Shown here piece after piece: positions 7,719-15,838 of a stretch of 64,000 bases of DNA. A model generated the notes under the pieces. It saw nothing but the letters and a program-made list of their open reading frames with translations, searched no databases and was not told the DNA's origin. A program made the position numbers and the translations under genes. Position 1 is the first letter of the stretch. Every line of letters begins with the position of its first letter. This DNA is from JANPPS01 sp965246925 (GTDB taxonomy: Bacteria; Pseudomonadota; Alphaproteobacteria; Acetobacterales; Acetobacteraceae): contig OZ251994.1 of the NCBI GenBank assembly GCA_965246925.1, positions 1,798,001 to 1,862,000 on the forward strand, given 5' to 3'.

Positions 7719-8477
7719 CTACCAAACGAGAGCAGCCGCCGGGGCAGGCAAGAGACCAGCGGTAGCGGGTGCCGACACGGTGACGGCTACCCAGCGGCCG
7801 ACCAGCCCGGCCGGGCCGACACGGGAACGAACCGCCCGACCCCGGGCCACATCCCGGGCCAGGGCGCCCGAGTGAACGTACGCGCACACGCGATCCACGC
7901 GGCGCAGGGGCCAGCCCAGCAGCGCGGCGGGGCGCCATCCCTCATCGTGGGCGCTCGCCCATGCCTCATACAGGCGGGCGCGCCTCTCGACGGCGGATGC
8001 CAGGTATTCACCGGGTCGCGCATCGCCGCGGGCGGCGGCACAGTCCACCGCCGCAACGTCGGCGGCCGACAGGCAGGTGTGCTCGACCTCGTGCCACACC
8101 TCGTGGTGGACGGTTGCCAGCACGGCAGGGAGCCGGGCGGCGGACGTGCATAAGATCACACGGTCGCCCCAGCACGCGCGGCCGTGGTGCTCGTACTCGG
8201 TGCGCCCGTCCGGCTGGTGGCGCACGGTGGGGCGGCAGTCGTAGTCCGCTACGTCCGCCGTGGCGGCGACCGACCACAGGCGCGGCCCGACGTAGACCCG
8301 CGCCCACAGGGCGCACCGGGTCACCACGGCCGCCACCGCCGCCAGGGCTTCGGGGGCGTGCGGCACGACGCCCGGCTCGTACCACGACACTCCATCAACG
8401 CACTCGGGCAGACGGGACCGCACGGTGCCGTGCACGATCCGGCCGCGGTGGATCAGATGCACGGCGTCATCCATCAC
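7719..8477 (-). CDS. Putative HExxH zinc metallopeptidase-like protein
   Basis: A 252-residue protein with the zincin signature HEVWH at residues 125-129 (context TVHHEVWHEVEH). A downstream Glu or His (E164 in SAVERRAR, or H133) could be the third metal ligand. The overall layout recalls small metallopeptidase domains carried by plasmids and phages (ArdC C-terminal, ImmA/IrrE, SprT-like), but no family can be named. The C-terminal 75 residues are duplicated as a remnant at 6269-6499. The start overlaps the upstream gene's stop (ATGA), so it is the last gene of the leftward operon from 9919. Confidence 0.6.
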   Translation of the reverse strand: MMDDAVHLIHRGRIVHGTVRSRLPECVDGVSWYEPGVVPHAPEALAAVAAVVTRCALWARVYVGPRLWSVAATADVADYDCRPTVRHQPDGRTEYEHHGRACWGDRVILCTSAARLPAVLATVHHEVWHEVEHTCLSAADVAAVDCAAARGDARPGEYLASAVERRARLYEAWASAHDEGWRPAALLGWPLRRVDRVCAYVHSGALARDVARGRAVRSRVGPAGLVGRWVAVTVSAPATAGLLPAPAAALVW

Positions 8478-9232
8478 GGCACACCCGGCCCCGGCGGCGG
8501 GGGAGGCGCGGCGGGTGGCGGGGGCGTGCCGTCGTCAGCCGGCGGCGGCCAAATCCCGCGGGGCAGCCCCGGCTCGGGTTGCCACAGCGGGAGGGGCACC
8601 GCCACGCATACGGCGGCACCTACGGCGTCCATCTCCCGCAGCACGCCCTCGCGCGCCGCGTCGGACGTGTCCAGGCGATCCAGCCACTCCCCTACCTGCG
8701 CGAGGGAGGCCGCGTTTACAGCGGCGACGTGCATGGGGTGCGGGCCGAGCTCGGCAGGCGACCGACACGGCACGAGCAGGCCGCCGACATAGGCGCGCGC
8801 ACCGACCGTGCCCCAACGGGGCGGCCAGGGGCCGCGGCCCGCCTTGGCGGCGGCATACCCGCGGATGGGCGCGGCGGCGTGCCTGGCGCGGGCGGCCAAC
8901 ATGATCCCGATCCCCTCCCCGATGGCGCCGGCCACGTCCGGCACGGAGGCGAGGAGGTAGAGCAAGCATGCCATCTCGGGGCCGCCCATCAAGTCCGCGA
9001 TCACCTCCCGGACAGCGGCATCAGCGGACGGACCGCCAACCGGCACGGGCGCCGGCAGGCGCAGGCGGCGGGCACGGACCCAGCGCCGGGCCTGCCCGGC
9101 AGCCCAGAAGCGGACCTCCCGCAGCACGTGCGAGGCAAGAGGCGCGCCGGGCGGCAGGCTGCGTGCCCGGCGGATTGCCGCGGCCAGGGCGTCATCGGAG
9201 GCCTGGCCGATCCAGTCGGGGTCGTCAGTCAC
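8474..9232 (-). CDS. Hypothetical protein with proline-rich tail
   Basis: About 252 residues, not recognised. The N-terminal part is helical (ALAAAIRRARSLPPGAPLASHVLREVRFWAAG is the open stretch, with many Arg), the middle is Ala/Gly-rich, and the C-terminus ends in a run of prolines. The GTG at 9232 is preferred because a GGGAGG site precedes it and it overlaps the HIRAN gene stop by eight bases; an upstream frame to 9298 lies inside that gene. Position in a fully overlapping operon of mobilization genes suggests a role in element maintenance or transfer (inference). Confidence 0.55.
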   Translation of the reverse strand: MTDDPDWIGQASDDALAAAIRRARSLPPGAPLASHVLREVRFWAAGQARRWVRARRLRLPAPVPVGGPSADAAVREVIADLMGGPEMACLLYLLASVPDVAGAIGEGIGIMLAARARHAAAPIRGYAAAKAGRGPWPPRWGTVGARAYVGGLLVPCRSPAELGPHPMHVAAVNAASLAQVGEWLDRLDTSDAAREGVLREMDAVGAAVCVAVPLPLWQPEPGLPRGIWPPPADDGTPPPPAAPPPPPGPGVP

Positions 9233-9611
9233 CGGACACCTCCCTAGCGGCATTTTCAGCCGCGGTGAGCGCCGCAAGGTGATCGACCAGTGGGCCATGC
9301 AACGCGAGGGTCATCGACCACGCCGAGCCGTTCCCCGGGTCGCGGATGGCCGCCGACACGTGCAGCCCGATATCCATCCAGGGCGCGAGACGGCGCGCCC
9401 ATGGTCGCGGGAGATGGCCGAGCCGGACCCCGTTCTTCCACCAGACCTCGATAGCCCGACGATCGTGGGCGTTGTCCGGCTGCCGGACGAGGGATACCCG
9501 GTCACCCTCCGCAGGCACGGCGCGTCCGCCTAGGCCATCGTCGCGCCAGTAGTCGTAAAACTGCAACCCCGCGACCGGGCACAGGACAACAAGGCCACAC
9601 GCCCCTGTCAC
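9225..9611 (-). CDS. HIRAN-domain protein
   Basis: A 128-residue protein matching the HIRAN domain: VAGLQFYDY near the N-terminus, then RVSLVRQPDNAHDRRAIEVWW and GVRLGHLPRPWARRLAPWMD. HIRAN domains in HLTF/Rad5 bind 3' DNA ends and stalled forks; stand-alone versions occur in mobile elements. It may act on single-stranded DNA made during rolling-circle replication or transfer of this element (inference). Its start overlaps the accessory gene stop (ATGA) and its end overlaps the next gene by eight bases. Confidence 0.75.
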   Translation of the reverse strand: MTGACGLVVLCPVAGLQFYDYWRDDGLGGRAVPAEGDRVSLVRQPDNAHDRRAIEVWWKNGVRLGHLPRPWARRLAPWMDIGLHVSAAIRDPGNGSAWSMTLALHGPLVDHLAALTAAENAAREVSGD

Positions 9612-9919
9612 GACACCTCTCCGACTGCCGTGACCGGGATCGCCCAGGCCGATCCGGCCAAGGCAGCGCGATCAGTGTCCCGGCTGACATACCCCGCGAG
9701 GTAGCGCCGGGCCGACTCCCTGACCCGCTCGTCCTGGGCGGCCCACGTGTCCAGGGCACGCCCCAGGACGCACAGCCGCTGCGTTTCGCGGCGCCGATCC
9801 GCCGCAGCCATCTCCCGGCGCAGGCGGGCCGCCTCGGCCCTTGCGGCGCGCTCTCGGGCACGGGCCGCATCTAGGCGAGAAGGCAACGACGTCTTGTCAA
9901 CAATATTGGTGGATTGCAT
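9608..9919 (-). CDS. Mobilization accessory protein (MobC/TraD-like)
   Basis: A 103-residue basic, helical protein. The RARERAARAEAARLRREMAAADRRRETQRLCVLGRALD stretch (split here: ARERAARAEAARLRREMAAA, then RRRETQRLCVLGRALD) and the tail SRDTDRAALAG resemble small relaxosome proteins that accompany MobQ relaxases, which typically carry an RR.DTR..L.G pattern and end near RDRALF. Such proteins help the relaxase bind oriT. The ATG at 9919 has AGGAGAACC ahead of it and is preferred over 9970. It is divergent from the relaxase operon, with the candidate oriT in the gap. Confidence 0.65.
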   Translation of the reverse strand: MQSTNIVDKTSLPSRLDAARARERAARAEAARLRREMAAADRRRETQRLCVLGRALDTWAAQDERVRESARRYLAGYVSRDTDRAALAGSAWAIPVTAVGEVS

Positions 9920-10000
9920 TTTCAGGTTCTCCTTCCATCGACATAGTAGCGCCACACCATGCAAGAGCATAGGATTTCAGGCAGGCTCGCTTATACATCC

Positions 10001-10040
10001 CCAATTTTGCCCAAGGGGGCAAAATCGGTGACGTAGCTCG
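10001..10040 (+). other. Candidate oriT (RSF1010/R1162-like)
   Basis: A perfect 9-base inverted repeat ATTTTGCCC / GGGCAAAAT (10004-10012, 10017-10025) with loop AAGG is flanked by CCA on the left and CGGT on the right. RSF1010-type oriTs have the same design: CCA before the left arm, a short loop, then CGGT followed by the nick site within about 10 bases. Even the A-C mismatch between the outer CC/GG pairs is shared. It lies between the accessory gene and the relaxase operon, the usual place. The nick site is not assigned. Confidence 0.6.
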
Positions 10041-10051
10041 GAGGACGACTG

Positions 10052-10300
10052 ATGCGGTGTGTAGAATGCGGCGGGGGCGGCCGAGACGCCTGGGATCGAA
10101 CGTATGACGCGAGGTGCCGGGGCTGCGGCAGGTCCGGTCTCGCATACCGCCCGACGTACGCAGACGCGCTGCGGTCCGCGCGGGCGGCATGGCCGGACGG
10201 GGACGGCGACGAGACTGGCGAGGCTGCCGCGGCGGCCATGGACGCCCGGGAGGCTGCCGCTTACGGCGACGACGACGACGACAACGACGACGCGCGCTGA
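10052..10300 (+). CDS. Small zinc-ribbon protein with acidic tail
   Basis: An 82-residue protein. Two Cys-x2-Cys pairs (CVEC at the N-terminus and CRGC about 20 residues later) form a zinc ribbon. The C-terminal half is acidic and ends in a run of Asp (GDDDDDNDD). Not recognised as a named family. The stop overlaps the relaxase start (TGATG), so the two are translationally coupled, and the gene begins about 12 bases after the candidate oriT. A relaxosome or regulatory role is possible. Confidence 0.6.
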   Translation: MRCVECGGGGRDAWDRTYDARCRGCGRSGLAYRPTYADALRSARAAWPDGDGDETGEAAAAAMDAREAAAYGDDDDDNDDAR

Positions 10301-12774
10301 TGCTGGCACGCGTCGAGATGGGGATTGTCGGCCGCACACGGGGCACCGGACGTGCCGGGAGCGCCGTGGCGGCAGCGGCCTACAACGCCAGCATCCGGCT
10401 CACGGACGGGGCCGGGCGCACCTACGACTATGGCCGGAAAGCCCACGAGCACGGAGGCGGGTGCGTGATCCTGCCCCCCGGCGCGCCGCCGGGGCTGGGC
10501 ACGTCGGAGGCGCTGTGGAAGGCCGTGGAGGCGTGCGAGCGGCGGTCCGATGCCCAGCTCGCACGGCAGCTACTCGTTTCGATCCCGCGCGAGGTGGGCC
10601 CCGCCGACCGCTTGGCCTTCGCGTGCGCCATCGTGGCGCCGTACGTGTCAGGCGGCGCGGCTGCACAGGTGGACATCCACTGCCCGCGTGCCGCGGACGG
10701 AGGCGAGCAGCCGCACGCCCATGTGCTGCTGACGCTGCGGCGCGTGTCGGATGCCGGACTGGCACCGACCAAGGCCCGCGAGTGGAACGCCAGCTTCCGG
10801 GAGGACGGCGGGCGGGCGGAACGCGCCCGCATCAGCGCCCGCGCGACAGCCTGGCTGGCCGCCCATGGCGTCGCCGGGGCCTACGACCTCCGCAGCCTGG
10901 CGGCCCGTGGTGACCCACGCCCGCCCGAGCCGACCGCCCCCCGCGCCGACTGGCAGCGGTGGCAGCGCCAGGGCGCCGACCCCGGGGCGGCCCCGCCCGA
11001 AGTCTCCGCGGTGCTGACCCACCGCACCCGCCGGGCCGCCCTGGCACGGGCAGACGCCGACCAGGCGCAGGCGGCCCGGGAGGTGGCCGCCCTCGCACGG
11101 GAGGCGGCCTCCCCCGTGCCGGCTACGCCGGCACCGCCGACCACGACCCACACCTCACAGGAGGACACGCCCATGCCCGCACCCAGCACCCCCGCCACCC
11201 CCCGCCGCCGCCCGTCGTGGACCACCCGCCAGGGCGGACTCGACGCCCTGCCGGACGCCCTGCGGGCAGCCGCCGCCGCTTCGTACGCACGCTGGACGGA
11301 CGGGCACCCCGACCGTGCGGCACGCCACCCGCTCGCGGATTACGTCTGGTATGTCCAGGGCCGCCGAGCCGAGGAGCCTGCCGCCCCGGCGAGCGACGAC
11401 GACGAGGACACCCACGAGGGCCAGGTGCCCGCGCCCGCCCCCGCAGGGGGGCGCCTGGCGCCCGCGGATGACCGCACGGGGCAGGTGCGCCGGGCGCAGC
11501 ACCTGGCCGCCCTGCTCGCGGGTCGCTACCCGGCGGCTCCGCCGGACCTCGCGCGGCTACTGTGGAGGATGGACACCGACGAGGCTGCGGGGACGACCGT
11601 GCTGCGGCTGCGCGGAGGCGGCACGATCACGGACCACGGCGACCGGATCACCCACGATGGGGACACCACCCCCGCCGTGGCCGACGCCGTGGCGGCGGCG
11701 GCGGCGGCCCACGGGTGGACCTCCGTGCGCCTGACCGGATCGGACGACTACCGCGACGCGGTGGGCATCGCGTGCGCGATGCGGGCGCCGCCGATCACGA
11801 CGGACCACGCGCTTTCCCCGGCAGCCCGGGAGCGCCTGGCCGCCGCACGAGTGCGGCAGGCCACGGAGGCAGTGCCAGCCCTGGACAAGCGGGCGGTGGC
11901 CGCCACGGCGGCCCGCCATCCCCAGGCGGCCGGGGAGGCCCACGTGCAGGACATGGAAGCACGGGCGCGGGCCGCCCTGGCCGGGCGACCGACCGGGCCG
12001 ACCGTGCCGCACGAGATCAGCGGGCCGCGCGTCGCGGCGATGGAGGCCAGGCGCGACGCGGCGATGGAGGACGCCGCCGAGGCATCCGAGGCAGCCGCCG
12101 GGCACCGGGCGGCCCACGGGTGGGCATCCCGGATCGTCCCCGGACCTGCCCGGCGGCGACAGGCGGCCCTCGACACGGAGGCGCGTCGCCTGGGCAGGGA
12201 GGCCCGGATGCTGGAGGCCGGGCACAGCCGGGCCGTGCGCGGTATTGAGCGCGCAGCGCGCCGAGAGGCCACGGCCACGTCCGACGCGATGGAGACATGG
12301 CGGTGGAACCCCGGCGTGCGCCGCGCCGAGCGTGACCTTGCCACCGCGACGGCAATCCGGGCGGCTCTGGCCGGGCAGGACCCCGCGACGATCGAGGCGG
12401 CGGCACGGGGCGACCTCCGCATGGCCGGGCGCGCCGCGGGCACGTACGCCGAGCAAGTCGCGACCCCGGGAGAGGGACCGCTCCGCATCGCGCGGGACAG
12501 CGCTGAGTCGGCTCGATGGACCAGGCAGGAGGCTCTGGCACGGTGCAGCCGATGGGAAGCCGGTGCGGGGGACGATCCCCGTTTGCGCGACCGGGCGCGG
12601 GCGATTACGGCCGCCGTCGTAGCAGGTGACCCGGACGCGACCTCGGCCGTTGCCGCTGGGGACGACGAGGCGGCCGACGAGGCGGCCGCGGCGTGGCGGC
12701 AGCGGGTGGCGGCCCAGCGGCATGCGGCGGCACCTGCCGCAGTTACTGCCCCCGCCGCGGCCTACGGCGGGTAG
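10300..12774 (+). CDS. MobQ-family relaxase (MobA/MobL) with LPD7-like domain
   Basis: An 824-residue DNA nicking-ligating transesterase for conjugative mobilization. The N-terminal 190 residues match MobA/MobL: GRAGSAVAAAAYNASIRLTD with the likely catalytic tyrosine Y28, then D/H127 and the metal-binding His-Ala-His at 139-141 (QPHAHVLLTLRR). Residues about 415-510 (VLRLRGGGTITDHGDRITHD, then GWTSVRLTGSDDYRDAV) resemble an LPD7 domain found in large mobile-element proteins. The rest is Ala/Arg-rich and probably helical. The start overlaps the preceding stop; an in-frame ATG at 10318 is the alternative. The accessory gene and candidate oriT lie just upstream. Confidence 0.85.
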   Translation: MLARVEMGIVGRTRGTGRAGSAVAAAAYNASIRLTDGAGRTYDYGRKAHEHGGGCVILPPGAPPGLGTSEALWKAVEACERRSDAQLARQLLVSIPREVGPADRLAFACAIVAPYVSGGAAAQVDIHCPRAADGGEQPHAHVLLTLRRVSDAGLAPTKAREWNASFREDGGRAERARISARATAWLAAHGVAGAYDLRSLAARGDPRPPEPTAPRADWQRWQRQGADPGAAPPEVSAVLTHRTRRAALARADADQAQAAREVAALAREAASPVPATPAPPTTTHTSQEDTPMPAPSTPATPRRRPSWTTRQGGLDALPDALRAAAAASYARWTDGHPDRAARHPLADYVWYVQGRRAEEPAAPASDDDEDTHEGQVPAPAPAGGRLAPADDRTGQVRRAQHLAALLAGRYPAAPPDLARLLWRMDTDEAAGTTVLRLRGGGTITDHGDRITHDGDTTPAVADAVAAAAAAHGWTSVRLTGSDDYRDAVGIACAMRAPPITTDHALSPAARERLAAARVRQATEAVPALDKRAVAATAARHPQAAGEAHVQDMEARARAALAGRPTGPTVPHEISGPRVAAMEARRDAAMEDAAEASEAAAGHRAAHGWASRIVPGPARRRQAALDTEARRLGREARMLEAGHSRAVRGIERAARREATATSDAMETWRWNPGVRRAERDLATATAIRAALAGQDPATIEAAARGDLRMAGRAAGTYAEQVATPGEGPLRIARDSAESARWTRQEALARCSRWEAGAGDDPRLRDRARAITAAVVAGDPDATSAVAAGDDEAADEAAAAWRQRVAAQRHAAAPAAVTAPAAAYGG

Positions 12775-12900
12775 CCCACCCACGCAGGCAGCGTGCCACC
12801 GTGCTCGCACGCGTCCAGGCCGGGCCGCTGCGCGGTGCCTGCGGCAGCCTGGACCCGGGCTGCGCGCGATGGCGCGCGGGCCGCGACGGGCGGGACGCGA

Positions 12901-14433
12901 TCAGGGTAGATGGCTCGCCGCCGGGCGGCGAGCAGGACGCGGGACGAGGTGGGACAGCGGCACCGGAGAAGTCCAGCGATCGACCACGAGGCGGGCTTCC
13001 GCGGGGGACAGGTGGCGACCGTAGCCAGACCCCTCGCTGCGCCCCTGCTTGGAGCGATGACCAAGAAGCTTGTCACAGAGGTAGTCACCTAGCGCGGCAG
13101 CGGAGCATGCCTGGCGGAAGACGTGTCGCAGCGAGTGAAACGATACCGTGTTATCAGCACCCAGTATCTTGTCTATGTAACGATTGGTCCACTTTGACCA
13201 GTCTTTGCTTGTTCCAGGACCCTCGAACATTTTTCTTCCTGCCAGCCGCTGCTTTTCTGCGAAAGCCACGAAGCCCAGGTCGGTAAGCGCCGGGACAAGC
13301 GGCACCAATCGACGCGCGGATGGGGATTTCGTCCCGTACAAGTCAAGACAAGTAACGCCTCCGAGATCTACCAGCTCAGACGGGGTATCTGCTAGTTCCT
13401 CGACGCGAGCACCTGTCAGGAGGCCGACCACGAAGACCCACCACCGGGCATCTCGGAAAACATGCGGCCCAGGCCGGGCCCTATAAGGTCGGCCGACACA
13501 GCCCATGAACAGTGGACTACCAAAGAGCTTTTCCAGTTCTCCGGGCGTAAAAGCTCGCTTTGACCCTTCTTCCTGACTGACCTTCTCTTCTCTCGTACGC
13601 TCCCTGACTTTAATCCCTTCCCCCAGGTCCGTTGATACAAGTCCGGAAGACTTCGCCCAGGATGTGAACACATGGACGTGACCTGTGAGACGAACGATGG
13701 TTTTTCGGTTCAGGGGCGACAGCGATCCTTTGTTGCTTCTCTTATTCTCAAGGAACTCTGAGTAAAGGGCTACATCCCTGGCGGTCAGGCTTGAGAGATG
13801 CTTGTCTCCGACAACCTCTTTCCATTCCCGAAATGCCTGCGCGTATGACTTGAGGGTCGCGGGCGACAGCCCTGGCCGGGACGCGAGGAACCGCCCCGTC
13901 AGGGTGGACCAGGGCACGTCCGCATCTGCGTGCGCCCGGGGACGACGCTCACCTGCCCCGGCAGCCAGAGCCTCCCTCATCCCGTCCACCTGGCCCTGCC
14001 GCCGAGCGTCCCTCAGGGACTCCCCCAGCCACTCCAGCCGCTCCCTCTCGTCGCGACCCGCAGCCACGTCCCGAGCCGCCGCCGCCGTCAGGTCACGGAC
14101 CCGTTGCGCCAGGGCCTCCGCATCGGCCGGGGACAGAGCGGCCAATGCCGCTTCGCCTTCCTGGCTCTCCATGAGCGCCCGCACATCCGCAGCGGTCACC
14201 CTCTCCACCGGCACTCCACGCAGCGTTCCTGTCACGTCCACCCTCACGTCGTCCCACGACCCGTGTAGCGCGGCCGATGCCCTGGCGGCGAGTGCCCGCG
14301 CCCGTCCCGGATCGCCTGTCCCGAGAGATCGCACGACGTGCGTCCGGCCGCTAATCCGGGCGAGATCGGGAGGGAGCCGGAGCCGCAGGTAAAGTCCCTG
14401 GCGGCGGCGGACGACATGGGGAGGCAGGCGCAC
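12901..14433 (-). CDS. Tyrosine recombinase (element integrase)
   Basis: A 510-residue site-specific recombinase. A core-binding SAM-like domain lies around residues 175-290, and the catalytic domain around 295-480 has all key residues: R343 (LLTGARVEEL), K369 (YGTKSPSARRLVPL), H433 and R436 (SFHSLRH), H459 (LLGHRS) and the nucleophile Y471 (GSGYGRHL). A long N-terminal arm-binding type extension precedes it. It catalyses recombination between attP and the tRNA-Ser 3' end. It lies next to attR and points into the element, the usual arrangement for tRNA-targeting integrases. Confidence 0.92.
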   Translation of the reverse strand: MRLPPHVVRRRQGLYLRLRLPPDLARISGRTHVVRSLGTGDPGRARALAARASAALHGSWDDVRVDVTGTLRGVPVERVTAADVRALMESQEGEAALAALSPADAEALAQRVRDLTAAAARDVAAGRDERERLEWLGESLRDARRQGQVDGMREALAAGAGERRPRAHADADVPWSTLTGRFLASRPGLSPATLKSYAQAFREWKEVVGDKHLSSLTARDVALYSEFLENKRSNKGSLSPLNRKTIVRLTGHVHVFTSWAKSSGLVSTDLGEGIKVRERTREEKVSQEEGSKRAFTPGELEKLFGSPLFMGCVGRPYRARPGPHVFRDARWWVFVVGLLTGARVEELADTPSELVDLGGVTCLDLYGTKSPSARRLVPLVPALTDLGFVAFAEKQRLAGRKMFEGPGTSKDWSKWTNRYIDKILGADNTVSFHSLRHVFRQACSAAALGDYLCDKLLGHRSKQGRSEGSGYGRHLSPAEARLVVDRWTSPVPLSHLVPRPARRPAASHLP

Positions 14434-14524
14434 CGGGCAAAGACTCCGCGTGTAGCACAGACGTGATGCACACGAATCCAGACCAGTTGATCTAAGCGAC
14501 TGAAATCAATGACCTACGAGCGAA

Positions 14525-14615
<91 letters not shown>

Positions 14616-14626
14616 ACGCGGCAAAC

Positions 14627-14655
14627 AGTATAATGCGAGGGGGCCGTGGCTGCAA
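14627..14655 (-). promoter_or_regulatory. Probable promoter of tRNA-Ser
   Basis: On the minus strand TTGCAG (14655-14650) and TATACT (14632-14627) are separated by 17 bases, and the -10 box ends 11 bases before the mature tRNA 5' end. The -10 match is 5 of 6; the -35 is weak. Confidence 0.5.
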
Positions 14656-14961
14656 TGTCCAAGGCCTGCCGGGCACCAGCGCCCGCCTGTCCTGGGCATA
14701 CCGGAGACATTTCGCTGAGTGCCGCCGTCCGGCCGGGTTCGGCTGAGCTGTTAAGGCAACATCCATTCACTTTGGGGATTATGCACCTGGCAAACACACG
14801 CTTGGCCATAGGTTTAAGGTCTTGGAGGGAGACGATGACTGATCTCCATCAGATAAGGTGCCGGTTCTGTCTTGATACGCAGCACCAGAACAGACCGACA
14901 ATCAGCCACAAGCGCACCAACGGGAACTAAGAGAGGACCAGGTCAAGCCAGAGAGGCCCCG
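14656..14961. other. Gap between the tRNA promoter and the next gene
   Basis: No supported gene, repeat or RNA is seen. Short open frames here lack ribosome binding sites and recognisable content. Confidence 0.4.
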
Positions 14962-15390
14962 TCATGCCTCTTCCTTTGCTTCGGTCGGCGGCTCCGGCAC
15001 GTCCGCCTTCGGCTTCTGCCCCTTGTAGTGACGGGCGTAACGTCCCGCCGATGTCAGGCGATAGCCAACCGGGTACCCCCATTCCTCAAAGCGAGGATCG
15101 CTCTCGCCGCGTTCGGCCAGCCCCATGGCAACCAGATTGTCAGCAACCTCGCTGCTGACCGAAGCCCACAGCTCAATCGGTTCTAGCCTGTCGTGTGCGA
15201 GGGACAAGACCTTTAGCCCTCGCCAAAGAGGCTTTGTCAGTTTCTCCGCCATTAGGTTCATCCTCACTTTCTGCCGCGCGATCTGCGCCAGCTTGGCCTT
15301 GAACGCGGCTTCGTTTTCGTCTGCGCCGACCTGGCGGGCGGCTTCCATGAAGCGGGCTGACTGTTGTGGGTCAGGTTGATTGGGCATCAT
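14962..15390 (-). CDS. Hypothetical protein, likely IS1595-associated passenger
   Basis: A 142-residue protein. The N-terminal segment (SARFMEAARQVGADENEAAF, then KAKLAQIARQK) resembles short proteins that I recall being encoded next to IS1595-type transposases in alphaproteobacteria; that memory is the only basis for the link. The middle (ELWASVSSEVADNLVAMGLAERG, then GYRLTSAGRYARHY) looks like a winged-helix-like module. The C-terminus is charged. It lies directly downstream of a truncated IS1595-type transposase reading frame on the same strand, which supports the association. Function unknown. Confidence 0.6.
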   Translation of the reverse strand: MMPNQPDPQQSARFMEAARQVGADENEAAFKAKLAQIARQKVRMNLMAEKLTKPLWRGLKVLSLAHDRLEPIELWASVSSEVADNLVAMGLAERGESDPRFEEWGYPVGYRLTSAGRYARHYKGQKPKADVPEPPTEAKEEA

Positions 15391-15416
15391 ACTCCCCCGT
15401 AGGCGGCGGTTTCAGG

Positions 15417-15548
15417 TCAAGCCTTGGTGCCCTGACAAATGGTTTGCAGATCACCAAGGCAGACCGGGCCTTGCGGCCACAGGGCCTCCTCAAGGAACCC
15501 GAAGGCGGCGGCTTCGTCGTGGAAGTAGGGGGCGGACAGAACGGACAT
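15417..15548 (-). pseudogene. IS1595-type transposase N-terminal remnant
   Basis: Forty-three codons begin MSVLSAPYFHDEAAAFGFLE and continue to WPQGPVC, the standard start of IS1595-family transposases just before their CxxC zinc knuckle. After that Cys the similarity ends and the frame stops. The zinc ribbon and the whole DDE catalytic domain are gone. The remnant is followed on the same strand by the putative passenger gene at 14962-15390, so this looks like an internally deleted insertion sequence. No terminal inverted repeats were identified. Confidence 0.6.
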
Positions 15549-15838
15549 GGACTGATCCTATGACTAGAAACCTAGCCATAGCGAGCATGTCTGTCAATAT
15601 ATAACCACCTTTACTTTGGAATGTCGTTCTGTTTACGAGTGCTTAAGGACTGATATCTTCCTTTAGGACCTGTCAGCCGTGGGTTCCGGTAGCAAGGTGT
15701 TTCTTGTATATGATACTGCTTTCGCGTGATCACTGTCTAAGCGTGACGGGGCTTCGTGACCGGGCTCCGTGATGGGGCGTTGTGACGCGGCGGCGGGGCA
15801 ATGGCGGCGTGGCATGGCGGCGTGACTTGGGGCAATGG

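Noticed and set aside
7961..9247. 428-residue plus-strand open frame
   Set aside because: Antisense to the HExxH and proline-tail genes; Arg/Gly/Pro-rich with no motif.
8474..9298. Longer start at 9298 for the proline-tail gene
   Set aside because: The extra 22 residues lie inside the HIRAN gene, and GTG 9232 has a good ribosome binding site.
11557..12810. 417-residue minus-strand frame opposite the relaxase
   Set aside because: Shadow of the Ala/Arg-rich relaxase C-terminus; no ribosome binding site or domain.
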